64,000 nt of DNA from Trichomonas tenax (lineage: Eukaryota; Parabasalia; Trichomonadida; Trichomonadidae). The DNA is taken from positions 1 through 64,000 of the forward strand of contig JALKBU010000002.1 in assembly GCA_023091735.1 (NCBI GenBank), written 5' to 3'. The notes beneath the pieces are model-generated. The model saw only the letters and a list, made by a program, of their open reading frames with translations. It was not told the DNA's origin and did not search any database. The translations under genes and the position numbers were made by a program. Positions 42,514 to 53,287 of the stretch are shown piece after piece; the first letter of the stretch is position 1, and every line of letters starts with the position of its first letter.

Positions 42514-43770
42514 GAAATTTGGAAAGTTTACAAAATGTGAAAATCCTATTTTTGATTCTGTCAATGCCATTAGCCCCCACACATCATGTTTTTGCTGATT
42601 TTACGAGATTTCCTTTAATTAAAAAAAAATTCTTCATATTTTCAAAGATACTTAAATTCTTAACCTTATTTTATCACGGGAATTTCATTCAGTAAAGTTC
42701 TTACAACAAGTTATATGATTTATTTATTCCGCATCATATTACTCTACAATACATCTAATAGTTATTGGGTAAGCAAAATTGTATAAAATGCCAATATAAT
42801 AAAGTTTAATTTGATATTAAAAATCAACTAAGTTGTTTATGCCTCATAATGATAGGATAAGCTTCTTATAGAAAAATATTGATATTCATCACCAAAAAAC
42901 ATATACACAATTTTTCAATGATTTCACTAAATTATTGGCACATACGATTTGCTAATGGTATAAGTATATTGCTAGCGCCAATTAGTAATTAAATATATCT
43001 AAATGTGACTACAAGAAAACTGTTACAACTTGAGTTTTGAATTGAATCTCGAGATATATTATAGTATCTCGTTATTTTTCATACTGGCAATGATAGCTTG
43101 TACTGCTGTGAGCATATTGAACTATAAATATTTACATCTGGCCGTTTCTGATATTTTTCAAAATTTTGAAAGTTAGATTAGTGAGAATTTAAACATATAA
43201 CTGGCATTCGCGTTCATTCTTATTTGCAGATAACTGATTTTTACTAAGACAGCAAGACGCAAACAGTAAAAAAGCATGCATTTTTTTTTGACAATTTGTT
43301 GGTAAATATATTACATGTCAGATTTCAACATTGCATCAAGACTCATCAAAAAGACAACCTAATTTAGATGTTGTGAAGGAAAATGCCTTTTTGGGGTTTC
43401 TTTTTAAGATTTCTCAATAAAAAATTGATTTTGACCGAGTATGGTGAGTTTTTGATTGTTTTGTGTAGAACTTCGATCTAATTTATCACGAACAAACCAT
43501 AGGTAACGCTTCTAATGACCTCGAAACACATGAAGATTCAGAAAAAGTAATTATAGAGAGTTGATAAAGAATATTCTTCAATAATTGGTTTCTAATAACA
43601 AAATTGTTCGGCACTAATCATCAGGAGTATGCATCATTACGTTCAAAAAGAACAGAAAGCAATTCATGACAATCATATTCAATATCTGCAATCCTTATTG
43701 ATTTTTGTATTGTTTTGATTTGCAATATATAGTATATTATGGATATTGTAATAGATGGATGCTTAATTGT
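42514..43770. other. intergenic, nothing recognised
   Basis: AT-rich region upstream of the adaptin gene. ATATTACATGTCAGATTTC near 43310 is the only motif noted. Confidence 0.4.
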
Positions 43771-43772
43771 TT

Positions 43773-43843
43773 TAACATATCTAGACTCGAACCTTCGATT
43801 TACTGGCGAGCTTACTTAACTTAGCCATTAGACCATTCTGACA
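43773..43843 (-). tRNA. tRNA-like relic
   Basis: Read on the minus strand it has an A-box-like TGGTCTAATGGCTAA and a B-box-like GGTTCGAGTCT about 30 bases apart, the arrangement of a tRNA. However, the anticodon and T-stem arms do not pair properly and the acceptor ends do not match. It is best seen as a decayed tRNA or tRNA-derived sequence, not a working gene. Confidence 0.3.
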
Positions 43844-44331
43844 ATGTAAAGTCACTCAAAATAGGGTATTTAATCTTCCTCCCAAATTCCCCACTTTTTT
43901 GTTCGCGCGGGTATATGCTTGCAGGATTCCATGAAAATCGCAAGCATGGTTGTTTCCACAATATTTTGACTTTTGACAATTTACAAACAATTTATGTCAT
44001 TTTTAAAATGGTCAAGGCATTATTACTTCACTTCTTATCAGTAATATTAATATTTAACGGTTATTTTCCTTAGCCGCCCTCACACTAACATCACATATAC
44101 CTATGTAGTCTACTGCTTGAATAAAGAAAAAATCCTATGTGCGGATTCGAGTTTCCGTACCTTTATATTTTCTTGTTCTCCAGCTATATATTTCATACCA
44201 ATATTCATTATTCATCATTCCCTATTCAAAAGTCATTTCAAATCTAGTTATTGTAACATATTAAAAAATTTGATAAATATATGAAATGTAGCGTATCAAA
44301 AAATAGCTAAATTCAAACCAAATAATAAAAA
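43844..44331. other. intergenic, nothing recognised
   Basis: AT-rich spacer; a short GC patch near 43905 (GTTCGCGCGGG) is unexplained. Confidence 0.4.
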
Positions 44332-45897
44332 TTATTTAGCAGCCCTGAACTGCAAGAATTCCTGGAATTGTTGCAGTTCAGCTGGAGAATAAAGTGGCAT
44401 TTGCTGGGGGACTTGCTGGTTTGGCTTGACCGGATTCATTTGCTGCATTTGCAAGAATTCGTTGTACATAGTCATATCCAACATTGGCTGCGGTTGAGGA
44501 AACATTCCATAATGCATCATGTATGGATACATTTGCTGTTGTCTCTTCCATGCTAAATATGCCTGGAACTCTGGTGGGAATTGCTGCTGCTGTGGAGCTT
44601 GTGTTGGAAGTGGGACCTGAACTGGTGCTGGAGCTGGCTGCTGTTGTGCGACGGCGTCAACAAACATATCAGCTGTAGCTGTTTTCTCGGACTGCGTTGG
44701 GGTGGAGGTTCTCTGCTCTACATCCTCAAACTTCTGCTGGCTGTCTGAGTTAGAGATGTCAAGACGCTTTGGAGAGTTCCTTGGGGCCTTGAGTGGACCA
44801 ACGAACAAACCAAAGAGATTGTTCTTGGCTGGGTACTTCTCAAGAGAGATTGGAAGCTTGAGAATTGTCTCTGGTCCGTTTGTGCGTGGTGGTGGGAACT
44901 GGAGTGGCTTCTCAGTCTTCTGGTTGAACTTGTAAACTGGCTCAGCTACCTGCTCGACCTTCTTCTCCTCAACCTTCTTATCCTGTGGCTGTGGCTGGAC
45001 TGGTTCTGACTGAACAATAGCTCTTGGGCTCAAAACAGAATCAAAACCGAATCCCTGCTTCTGCTCTTGGACCTTTGGCTCTTCAGCCTTCTGAACTGGC
45101 TGAGCCTGCTGCTTCTCTGGTACCCAAATATCGAAGTTAGGAGCCTTCTTTTGCTTCTGCCCGTTCTGTGTGTTAGGCTGCTCAACTGGCTTTTCCGCAA
45201 CTGGTTCCGGCTTCTGCTCAACCTTTAGCTCTGGCTTAGCTGGTTGCTCCTCCTTTGGCTGCTCTGGCTTAGCATCAGACTTCTTTTGCTGCTTCTCCTT
45301 CTTGTTATTTCTGTTGTTTTCCTTTGGAGACTGGTTGCGTGGCTTCTTCTCTGGAGCTGCTTCTTTGACTGGTTCCTCTTCCTCTGGAGCCTCCTTCTTT
45401 GGCTGCTCTGGTGCTGGAACAGGCTTTGTAATCTTGTATTCAACATCCTCTTGTGTAATAAGCTGACCGTCTTTCTCCACGATTTCTGCCCAAAGGGATG
45501 TCTTGATTTCTGTTGAGAATGTCTGTTTTGGTTTTGATTTGTGGCGTCCAGTTGCTAAATTGATTTGCTCAGCTTGATTTTCTTGCTTTGGTGGCTTCTG
45601 CTCTGTCTTCTGTTCCTTATTTTCTGGCTTTTGTTCCTTGTTGGCTGTTTCATCTTTCTTTTCGTTATTTCTTGGGCGATCGTAATTTCTCTGATATCCA
45701 CCTTGGCCTCTTGGTCTTTGCTTTTCGTTCTTAGATTTTGATGGTTCCCAGTTTGTTGCTGGATCATTTCTTTCGATATAATCAATAAGTCTTTCAATAT
45801 CTTTTCCAAGCTCTATGTAAAGCTCGTTGATGACGGTCTGATCCTTTTTGTATGCTGCAGCAAGCTCCTTGATTACTGTGGGGATAGCTGAAGACAT
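44332..45897 (-). CDS. disordered Gln/Pro/Lys-rich protein, possible UBA-type N-terminus
   Basis: A 521-residue protein. Residues 1-50 form a helical domain (IKELAAAYKKDQTVINEL, then DIERLIDYIERNDPATNWEP) that resembles the UBA/CUE-like start of GIP1/UBAP2-type RNA-associated proteins. An Arg/Gly/Asn-rich basic stretch follows (60-85). A very long Lys/Glu/Gln/Pro low-complexity region (85-350) contains one ordered island, KTSLWAEIVEKDGQLIT. The C-terminus is rich in Gln, Met, Pro and Tyr (PYMMHYGMFPQPQP). I infer a cytoplasmic RNA-granule or translation-related role, but the family is not certain. Codon use is regular and the gene looks well expressed. Confidence 0.6.
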   Translation of the reverse strand: MSSAIPTVIKELAAAYKKDQTVINELYIELGKDIERLIDYIERNDPATNWEPSKSKNEKQRPRGQGGYQRNYDRPRNNEKKDETANKEQKPENKEQKTEQKPPKQENQAEQINLATGRHKSKPKQTFSTEIKTSLWAEIVEKDGQLITQEDVEYKITKPVPAPEQPKKEAPEEEEPVKEAAPEKKPRNQSPKENNRNNKKEKQQKKSDAKPEQPKEEQPAKPELKVEQKPEPVAEKPVEQPNTQNGQKQKKAPNFDIWVPEKQQAQPVQKAEEPKVQEQKQGFGFDSVLSPRAIVQSEPVQPQPQDKKVEEKKVEQVAEPVYKFNQKTEKPLQFPPPRTNGPETILKLPISLEKYPAKNNLFGLFVGPLKAPRNSPKRLDISNSDSQQKFEDVEQRTSTPTQSEKTATADMFVDAVAQQQPAPAPVQVPLPTQAPQQQQFPPEFQAYLAWKRQQQMYPYMMHYGMFPQPQPMLDMTMYNEFLQMQQMNPVKPNQQVPQQMPLYSPAELQQFQEFLQFRAAK

Positions 45898-46590
45898 TTT
45901 TTAAGTGAAGTGTTTTGGCTGGCCAAAAAAAAGCTGACTATTTTATCACATCAATGAATTGCCGTGGATGAGCTGTAAACAGTTTTATTGTTAAAAGTTT
46001 TAAATATGACAATTTGATTGCAGAAATTCAACAGTTTCTCGAGTTGTTTTGTTTCAACTTTTCAACTCATCTGAAGCTTATCGATAAAAAATAATCAATT
46101 AAATATACAAAATACATCAGTATGTATTGATGTTAAGAACTTGAATGTAAAAATATGAAAAGGATATTGCAAAAAATGTGAACAAAGGAAATATCGTTAA
46201 GATGCGCTATTTTCATGTCTTATTAATGTAATGAATGCCTATGTAATTGCTATCACATTGGTCAACTGCATTGGCTCAGTTAAAAAGCTATTTCATTTTT
46301 TTTGATCAAAATATTCTAATTTGGTGAACAACATAACAGAGTACATTATCTGAACCCATGTAGTGCCAAACCATTTGTCCTAATTGTGCATTTGCTACTT
46401 TTTATGTCGTTTTCGACAATTTTGTTAAATTTTACACGTAAAATCATATTTTGACACGTAATCAAAATCTTGTCTCACCAAAGCATATACTTAAGTGTGC
46501 AAGTTCTCATGGATGAAAATAAAAGAATAGTTAAGTATTATACTTAAGTATAATAATGCTAAGAACCAATCCTAATTTATTCAGTCTTTT
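45898..46590. other. intergenic with 20-base palindrome
   Basis: Upstream of the Gln-rich gene and downstream of uS17. TTTTACACGT and GACACGTAA motif variants lie at 46430-46460. TATTATACTTAAGTATAATA, an exact palindrome, lies at 46536-46555 just past the uS17 stop. Confidence 0.5.
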
Positions 46591-47058
46591 TTAGAAGACA
46601 CGGAATTGCCTCTTATCGGCACCTACTGCTGCTGGCTTAACAGAGATAACGTTAAAGTGGACAGTCTTAGATAATGGGCGGCATTCAGCGATTGTGACAA
46701 GATCACCTTCCTTGACGAGGAAAGCTGGGGAAATGTGAGCTGGGATCTTTGTGTGGCGCTTCTCGAAACGCTTGTACTTGCGGATCCACTGAAGATAGTC
46801 ACGGCGAACGATGATTGTACGGCGCATCTTTGTGGAAACGACAACACCACGGAGGACACGGCCACGGATCGAGACTGTGCCTGTGAATGGGCACTTGGCA
46901 TCGATGTAGTCGCGGTCTTCAGCTGTCTTTGGTGTTTCAATGCGGAGGCCAATGGACTTGACGTAGCGCTGCTTCTTCTCGGCGTTGGCATGCTTCTTGG
47001 AGGCGAGGAAGAGCTGTGGCTGCTTCTGGAAGGCACGTTCAGTCTGGACTGTTGACAT
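46591..47058 (-). CDS. RPS11: ribosomal protein uS17 (S11)
   Basis: 155 residues, almost the same length as the animal protein (158). [12 protein letters not shown] is the eukaryotic N-terminal extension, [23 protein letters not shown] is the core and [23 protein letters not shown] is the C-terminal OB-fold. A small-subunit protein that contacts 18S rRNA. GGCCTTTCGTTTTAG precedes the ATG, and the CCTTTC matches the uS9 gene at 48899; both are ribosomal. The stop reads TAAAA. The gene is divergent from the RING gene, with 132 bases between. Confidence 0.97.
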   Translation of the reverse strand: MSTVQTERAFQKQPQLFLASKKHANAEKKQRYVKSIGLRIETPKTAEDRDYIDAKCPFTGTVSIRGRVLRGVVVSTKMRRTIIVRRDYLQWIRKYKRFEKRHTKIPAHISPAFLVKEGDLVTIAECRPLSKTVHFNVISVKPAAVGADKRQFRVF

Positions 47059-47190
47059 CTAAAACGAAAGGCCAAGATCTCTGTAAACCTCTCAAAAATT
47101 CTATCAAAAGTGACAAGTTTAAACCTTATACGAATATTCTTTGTCATGTAAATCAATTTTTTCGAATCTAAAAATTAAAAACGAACAAAA
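47059..47190. promoter_or_regulatory. bidirectional promoter, uS17 and RING gene
   Basis: This 132-base space serves two divergent genes. It contains CCTTTC next to the uS17 ATG, AAAAGTGACAAGTTT in the middle (about 47106) and TGTCATGTAAATCAA (about 47142) towards the RING gene. Both recurrent motifs are therefore present in a minimal promoter. Confidence 0.5.
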
Positions 47191-48609
47191 ATGTCGAATC
47201 CTGTGGAACCTACGATACACTCGACAGATCAAGTCATTCTTTCCCGCATTACGAGAATGGCAGGAATTCCGGAGGAGCTGAGACAAAGAATTATGCTTTT
47301 TAAACAAAGTTTTATTAACTCTTCGAATTCAATTGTCAGACAAAGGCAGTCATTGGCTGCAAGTATTGCAAAATACAAAGAAAAAAGTCGCAGCTGCACA
47401 ATTCACAAGACACAAATCCAGCATCTTCAAGTAGATCTTGAGCGAGTTCTTCAGGAAATTGAAGATCTCAAGTTTAACTCATCTGATGTTCTCCATTTAC
47501 GTGATCAAATCGAAGAACAACAAAAAATCGTTGATCAAATGAATCATCTTCTCGAAGAAACAATATCTCAAAAAGAAAAAGCCGAAACAAATAGAAAGAT
47601 GAAAATCCAAGAAATCGAGCAAATAAAGCAGCAAAAAGTCATCGTTAATGGTACTTTGAATGCTCAATGGGATAAGCACTCTGAATTAACAAAGAAACTT
47701 GGTGATAATGAAACTCAAGCACAGCAGCTCCGTAACTCTAATGAAGAAAGACAGCGTGCTATTTCAACTATGGAAGCTAATGCTGAAGAATGGAGAAGAA
47801 ACATGAATAAGAAAGAAACTCAAATTGATGAAGAGATTAATAAGCTTCAAAAAGAAATCACATCGATTGAAACTCAGATCAGTGATGTCTCTAGTGAAAA
47901 GAATGAAGCTATTTCAAGCTATCAGCATCAAATCTCAACATTAAACGCAGAAATAGATAGTCATAACGAAAAGATTAAAGATCAAGTACGTGAAATTGGT
48001 TCAATGAAAGCAAACATTGAACACATTGTCGAAGAGTCACAAAGACTTAAAGAGGAATCTCAGCTAGCTGGTGAAGAACTTGCAGAACGAAAGAAGGAAC
48101 TTGCCTCACTAATGGGTGAGTTGGCTACACGCATGTCTCTCCCAGAAACTCAAACAAAGGAAATTGCAACACTTGAGCTCGACAATAGGCAGCTAAAGAA
48201 GCGCGTTGAAGAACTGAAATCTATGTGGCAAGCATCAACAAATGAAGTCGAAGAACTTGCAGATAAGATTTCTCGTGCTAAGATCGCGAAATACGATCCA
48301 GCTGCTCAGGAAGCTGCAATTAGAGAGAGAATTTTAAGAGACTCCGCAATCAGAGTTCAAGAAATTGTCAATTCGGCAATGAAGATGTTGACATGCCCAG
48401 AGTGTGGTAAGGTTCTTGAAGTCCCTGTTACTCTCGTTCCATGTGGTCACTGTGTCTGTTATTCTCACAAATACCAGCAAAATGCGGTCACGAGATTATG
48501 TCCAAAATGTGGTGAATGTGTCGTTTGCGCTTATGTCGATAACTCTCTTTCTGTTGTATTGTCAAAGTTCGTATACATCAAGGATATTCTCTCAATGCTT
48601 AGCAAATAA
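47191..48609 (+). CDS. coiled-coil protein with C-terminal RING-like domain
   Basis: A 472-residue protein. Residues 45-380 are almost continuous coiled coil (QIEEQQKIVDQMNHLLEE, NKLQKEITSIETQI and others). Residues 399-445 form a zinc-binding domain: Cys402, Cys405 (CPEC), Cys418, His420 and Cys421/423 (PCGHCVC), and Cys437/440 (CPKC), ending ECVVC. This is the plan of RING E3 ligases such as BRE1-type enzymes, though the finger is compact. It probably self-associates through the coiled coil and works in ubiquitin transfer. No membrane segment is visible. A BRE1 assignment is not secure. Confidence 0.7.
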   Translation: MSNPVEPTIHSTDQVILSRITRMAGIPEELRQRIMLFKQSFINSSNSIVRQRQSLAASIAKYKEKSRSCTIHKTQIQHLQVDLERVLQEIEDLKFNSSDVLHLRDQIEEQQKIVDQMNHLLEETISQKEKAETNRKMKIQEIEQIKQQKVIVNGTLNAQWDKHSELTKKLGDNETQAQQLRNSNEERQRAISTMEANAEEWRRNMNKKETQIDEEINKLQKEITSIETQISDVSSEKNEAISSYQHQISTLNAEIDSHNEKIKDQVREIGSMKANIEHIVEESQRLKEESQLAGEELAERKKELASLMGELATRMSLPETQTKEIATLELDNRQLKKRVEELKSMWQASTNEVEELADKISRAKIAKYDPAAQEAAIRERILRDSAIRVQEIVNSAMKMLTCPECGKVLEVPVTLVPCGHCVCYSHKYQQNAVTRLCPKCGECVVCAYVDNSLSVVLSKFVYIKDILSMLSK

Positions 48610-48898
48610 TAAATTACTGTTTGTATTTTTAATCTCAAATCTTTTTCGTATTCACTCTCTCATAATACTTCCTTTTATTACATAGCGAATAATTAACATA
48701 TTATTTCATAACAAATTAGCAATTATTGAATAGTGTATTTTTTGTCGATATTTGATGAAGCAGAGTGACAAAGCTATGTTTTAGATCGAATTTGGATGAG
48801 AACGAGAATATCTGACATTTCGTCATGTAAATGACAAAAGTCAGATAATTCAAAAATAAATTGAGGGAATTTTTCGGCTTGACAGGTCCGTCCTTTCT
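48610..48898. promoter_or_regulatory. upstream region of uS9
   Basis: Contains CGTCATGTAAATGACAAAAGTC (about 48820; the CATG and GACA motifs fused) and GTCCTTTCT immediately before the ATG of uS9. Confidence 0.45.
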
Positions 48899-49321
48899 AT
48901 GAAGAGTGTCCAAGTTTTTGGCCGCAAGAAGACAGCTACAGCTGTTGCCTACTGCTGCGAAGGTTCTGGCCTTGTTAAGCTCAACGGCACACCAATCAAC
49001 ATGGTTTCCTCTGAAACACTTCGTGCTAAGATCCTCGAGCCACTCATGCTCATCGGCGAAGAGTCCTGGGCTAACCTTGACATCCGCGTTCGCGTCCACG
49101 GTGGTGGCCACGTCGCTCAAGTCTACGCTATCCGCCAGGCTGTTGCTAAGGCTATCGTTGCTTACTATCAGAAGTACGTTGACGAGGCTACAAAGACAGA
49201 CATGAAGAATGCACTCCTCTCCTATGACCGCACACTCCTCGTCGCTGATCCACGTCGCATGGAGCCAAAGAAGTTCGGTGGCCAAGGCGCTCGTGTCCGC
49301 AGACAGATGTCATACCGTTAA
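48899..49321 (+). CDS. RPS16: ribosomal protein uS9 (S16)
   Basis: 140 residues: [21 protein letters not shown] at the start, [20 protein letters not shown] in the middle and [21 protein letters not shown] then SYR at the end, the invariant tail that reaches the decoding centre. Length is close to the animal protein (146). Codon use is strongly biased (CTC, GTC, AAG), as expected for high expression. CCTTTCT directly precedes the ATG, as in uS17, and the stop reads TAAAT. Confidence 0.97.
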   Translation: MKSVQVFGRKKTATAVAYCCEGSGLVKLNGTPINMVSSETLRAKILEPLMLIGEESWANLDIRVRVHGGGHVAQVYAIRQAVAKAIVAYYQKYVDEATKTDMKNALLSYDRTLLVADPRRMEPKKFGGQGARVRRQMSYR

Positions 49322-51051
49322 ATTTAAAGCTGATAATATATAAATACACCACCAGCTTATACATTTTACTAAATATATATCTTTTTTTTTTCAAACTTTC
49401 TTCTTTTGACTTCCCAAATCTCACTCAACTTCCTCTTAATATCCAACTATTAACTACTTATCAGTCGAAGAAACTAATAAAATAGTAAAAAAATGAATCT
49501 TATTCGATAGTAATTTTCATTAAATGCATGAACATATAATACATAGATGTAATATAGATTGATACCAGTGTGTAAATGATAATTCGATTGAGGTAAAAAT
49601 ATTTGTGAATTTTATTAACTCTCCAAATACAAGTATAATCAAATAGTATTAATGAGAGCATCATATAGGATATATTTGTGGTATCAAAAATAAGAGTTGC
49701 AAAAATTTTGTTTTATTTCCAGATCGTATCTCAAAAAATTAAAATTGTAATCTACAAAACTTATGATAATTTTAATATGTGGGGAAGTTGCAATATAAAG
49801 GATGAAGAAGAATCTTCAAGTTATTTCTAAATTTTGACCTATTTTGAAGGCGGCGATCATAGCTCATTGCCGGGGTACCTCTTCACTTGGCGGAGTGCTA
49901 TATTCTAACAAGATTGATTTTAATTTCAAAATTTCTAATTCGTTACAAATGTTTTAGAGTTAAGGTGTATTATATCATATGGAGGCAGTACAGATGTATA
50001 GATATATTGAGCTTCAGAGAAGACTATGCAAATCAGTATCTCTCTATAAATTTACAGATCTGACGTGTAAATTTGTTGTTTTGTCAGGTAAAAATTTAAT
50101 TTTTTTCATTGAGTTTGTTATATCCATGAATTCTACAAAGCTTTTAAAAAATCGGAGGCCGAGGTTCCCCCAGTGTTTCTTAAATCCATTCAGCTGAGAA
50201 AGTAATATTTGACGAGAGTTTTTCAAAATTAGATCCAATTAGTGCCTTTAACAAAATACGCGTATTTCTTGACGATAAGTCATGCAGATTAAGTTATATT
50301 AAAAAGCTAATTCGGATCTTGTTTTTCAGAAATTTGAAGAATTACGAATTTCATTTACAGTTGTACAATATTTGCAAGCAGTATAAATTTTTCTTTCATT
50401 CGAATTATATTAATAGAAGACATCGAGAACTATTGAAAGCTTCATTTTGTACATAAGTATTAGCAAAATATCAGTTAACTCATCAGTGAACTTCCAATAA
50501 TTTGATTTTATTTATTGGGTTAGGTCTGTTTGGATGGCAGAAAGCAATGTTCCTGAGAAATGTAAATGCATGTGCGTCCATACATTAACTAGAATAACAA
50601 TGTATGTTCATAAAATGCATGATGTTTATAAAAAAGAAAAAAAAGATCATAACTGGATTCAAATCTAGCATTGGTTTTGTCAGTATTGATCCTAACCGTT
50701 ATGCCATATTTGTCATGTAAAGTCAGATTTGAAATCAGATATATGATAATTTTCCAATTTTGAAATCTCGAGAACTTATGTTCACCAAGCTTAGTCCTTA
50801 ATAGGGCATATTCCTCATGCCACATGGAATACACCATATAAATTTTATCGAAAAAATTGGGAGGAAGGGAGTGAGAAGCCCATTATCCTTAATAACAACG
50901 TGAAGTAAACCATTTTATTATGTAAATGGTCTGTAGTATGACTAGGCAGTTTAGATATTGTTATATTTTTGTATAAAAAGAAATACTTCATTCACTTTTT
51001 TCCTATTAAAATAAAAATACGTTGTAGAGTGACATGTGACATAAAAATAGA
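49322..51051. other. long intergenic with small GC islets
   Basis: 1.7 kb without a supported gene. A GC-richer islet at about 49847-49910 (GGCGGCGATC, GCCGGGGTACC) and a smaller one near 50150 (GGAGGCCGAGG) stand out in AT-rich DNA and could be small RNAs, but no known RNA was recognised. GACGTGTAAA (50068) and GTCATGTAAAG (50712) motifs are present. Confidence 0.4.
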
Positions 51052-51414
51052 ATGAACTCAGTTAACACGCAAGCTGCCGAAAGGCTTGAGCAAACAGGCT
51101 TTCTTCGCAAGATCAAAGCGGAGATGAAGGCCAACGTTATCGATACACTCATCAAAATGGAAGAAAATAACGAGCTCCCACAAGATTTAAAGGTGAAGCG
51201 TTTCACACCAGATGAATCACAAGAAGATGCACTCTCGTATATCGCCGAGTTCCTCAAATTCCACAATCTCGAAAGTACACTTAAGTGCCTCCACGCTGAA
51301 GTTAAAGGCGATATTATGGTTCACAGAACAGCAGGCAACGAAACAAGTGAGCTTGCACGTGTTATTGAAATCTATAAAGAAAAGCAGGCTGCTACTCCAA
51401 ATTCGGAAGCATAA
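51052..51414 (+). CDS. FOR20/TON1-like LisH basal body protein
   Basis: A 120-residue protein. LEQTGFLRKIKAEMKANVIDTL matches the N-terminal dimerisation helix of the FOP/FOR20/TON1 family (xGxLxxIKAxxRAxV). SQEDALSYIAEFLKFHNLES then TLKCLHAEV is a LisH motif of the same family. Length fits FOR20 (about 175) minus the variable tail. These proteins locate to centrioles and basal bodies, so a role at the trichomonad flagellar bases is likely. The upstream AGTGACATGTGACATAAA combines both recurrent motifs. Confidence 0.7.
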   Translation: MNSVNTQAAERLEQTGFLRKIKAEMKANVIDTLIKMEENNELPQDLKVKRFTPDESQEDALSYIAEFLKFHNLESTLKCLHAEVKGDIMVHRTAGNETSELARVIEIYKEKQAATPNSEA

Positions 51415-51586
51415 TTTTTATATTCATGTTAAATGCATAATTTTTTCCTCCTTATTTAACGGTGTTATTTCTTCGTTAAGAAATGTGCCATCTAACGAAG
51501 CCTACTAAACGATATCTTAGATGTGTCAATATTATCAATTTACGTGGAGAAAAATATAAAAATAGGGGCGAATCCTTTTATTATAA

Positions 51587-52468
51587 ATGGGGCTGTCTGA
51601 TTATACGCGAAGACAGCTTTTAAAAGCATTAGACAAACTAAAAGAGCGACACATTTCAAAAATGTTTTCACAGCCGGTGAATCCAGAGACAGATGCGTGC
51701 CCAAACTACTTCCACATTATTAAAAATCCAATGGATCTTGGAACAATCAGGCATAAATTAGTAAATAATGAATATCAGACAGTGGATGAATTCAAGGCTG
51801 ATGTTAATTTAGTCTGGGAAAACACAATTAAATATAATGGTAAAAAATCTATTATTTCACATTTAGCGAAAGATTTATCAATAGAATTTGATAAATTGAC
51901 TAAATGGATTACTGGTGATGATGATATAGACTGGTTAAACAAATATAATGAAATCAAATTATTCAATGCACAGACAAAATACATAACAACACCAATTGTT
52001 GTTGATAAAAAGCCTCCACCACCCCCGGCACCTCCTATTGTTCAGCCAGAGCCAACTTCCCCACCAGCAACACCTGCTCCAGCGGCACAAACAGATGTTC
52101 CTGTAAAAATTCCAAGACCACGCGGAAGACCATCAAAGAAGATGCTTGCTGAATTGGAAGCACAAAGGCAGGCGCAATTAAAATTAGAAATATCAAATAA
52201 ACCCGAAGTAACAGAGCCACCAAGAGAAATCAAACTAATACCTAAAGAAAAGCACCTTAATATTGATCAGAAATCTAGATTAGCCCGCGATATAAATGCA
52301 TTAACAAATCCTATTCATATCGAGCAGGTTGCATTATTTATACGTCACCATGAACCTCAATATTTCGTTGACGGTCAAGTGGAAGCCGATTTAATTAATT
52401 TTCAAGAATCAAATTGTATTGGTTTGAAGAAATTAGTCGACTTCATTTCTGGTAGTATTCACCATTAA
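51587..52468 (+). CDS. bromodomain protein with AT-hook and NET-like domain
   Basis: A 293-residue protein. Residues 8-108 form a bromodomain: MFSQPVNPETDACPNYFHII, NPMDLGTIRHKL and WENTIKYNGKKS, where the Asn of KYN is the acetyl-lysine-binding residue. A Pro-rich linker (140-165) is followed by an AT-hook (PRPRGRPSKK, about 175) and a NET-like end domain (225-285; KSRLARDINAL, VALFIRHHEPQYF). This is a compact single-bromodomain BET-type reader of acetylated chromatin in the nucleus. CCTTTTATTATAA precedes the ATG. Confidence 0.85.
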   Translation: MGLSDYTRRQLLKALDKLKERHISKMFSQPVNPETDACPNYFHIIKNPMDLGTIRHKLVNNEYQTVDEFKADVNLVWENTIKYNGKKSIISHLAKDLSIEFDKLTKWITGDDDIDWLNKYNEIKLFNAQTKYITTPIVVDKKPPPPPAPPIVQPEPTSPPATPAPAAQTDVPVKIPRPRGRPSKKMLAELEAQRQAQLKLEISNKPEVTEPPREIKLIPKEKHLNIDQKSRLARDINALTNPIHIEQVALFIRHHEPQYFVDGQVEADLINFQESNCIGLKKLVDFISGSIHH

Positions 52469-53287
52469 ATATTTGTTTTTATATGGAGAAAAATAACAAA
52501 AATCCACTATTTTTCATTATTTTGACCCATATTTCTTTGATTTAATTATTCACATGATTAATACTGAACGGAAACTTTTGTAAATCAATAGAAATTGATT
52601 CATAGAAGAAGTGAATAAGTTTCTAATTGATACATCACTATTTGAAATTTTTTATTTGATTTTCAGTTATTGACTAGTTCAATAGCAAAGAATAATATTA
52701 GCTAGTGATGTGCCTATACTCGGTATACTTATATTGATCGGTATAAGTTAATTTACCGATATTCATTAATTTTTGATGCTTAGAAGTGTGTATATAACAT
52801 TTGTAAAGCAATATTGACTTTCTTTTTGATTTTATATCATACAAGCATATTAAATTACATATCAATTAATATATATTACATATCAATTCTAGAAATAGTA
52901 CTATTTCGATATGAATTATGTATTTCTAGAAATTAGAATTATAAGCGATGATTCCCTTTCAATTACTGAACTTTTATCTTTATTTGAAGCATATTTAAAA
53001 GAGATCAAATTTTATTCATCATAAAATATCTATTAAGAGAAGAGAAATTGGAAATAAAAATCAATGAAAGCGTAAATTAAACATAAACAGGAATGACTAT
53101 AGATGCTTTAGTAAGAATTTTATCTTGAAAATAAATTATAGCAAGAATACCAAACTTCCCCCTACGTGATTATTGTCTCTATTGGCATACTGGTGCTATA
53201 TACAAGAGATGGATGTCCTTGATTGAAAGGATGAAAAGTTTTCAAAACAACTATAAAAATGGCGCCCGTTATTTTTTATTTTTATAA
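52469..53287. other. intergenic, short palindromes
   Basis: AT-rich DNA. ATTCTAGAAATA and TATTTCTAGAAAT face each other at 52885-52935. No gene seen. Confidence 0.4.
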
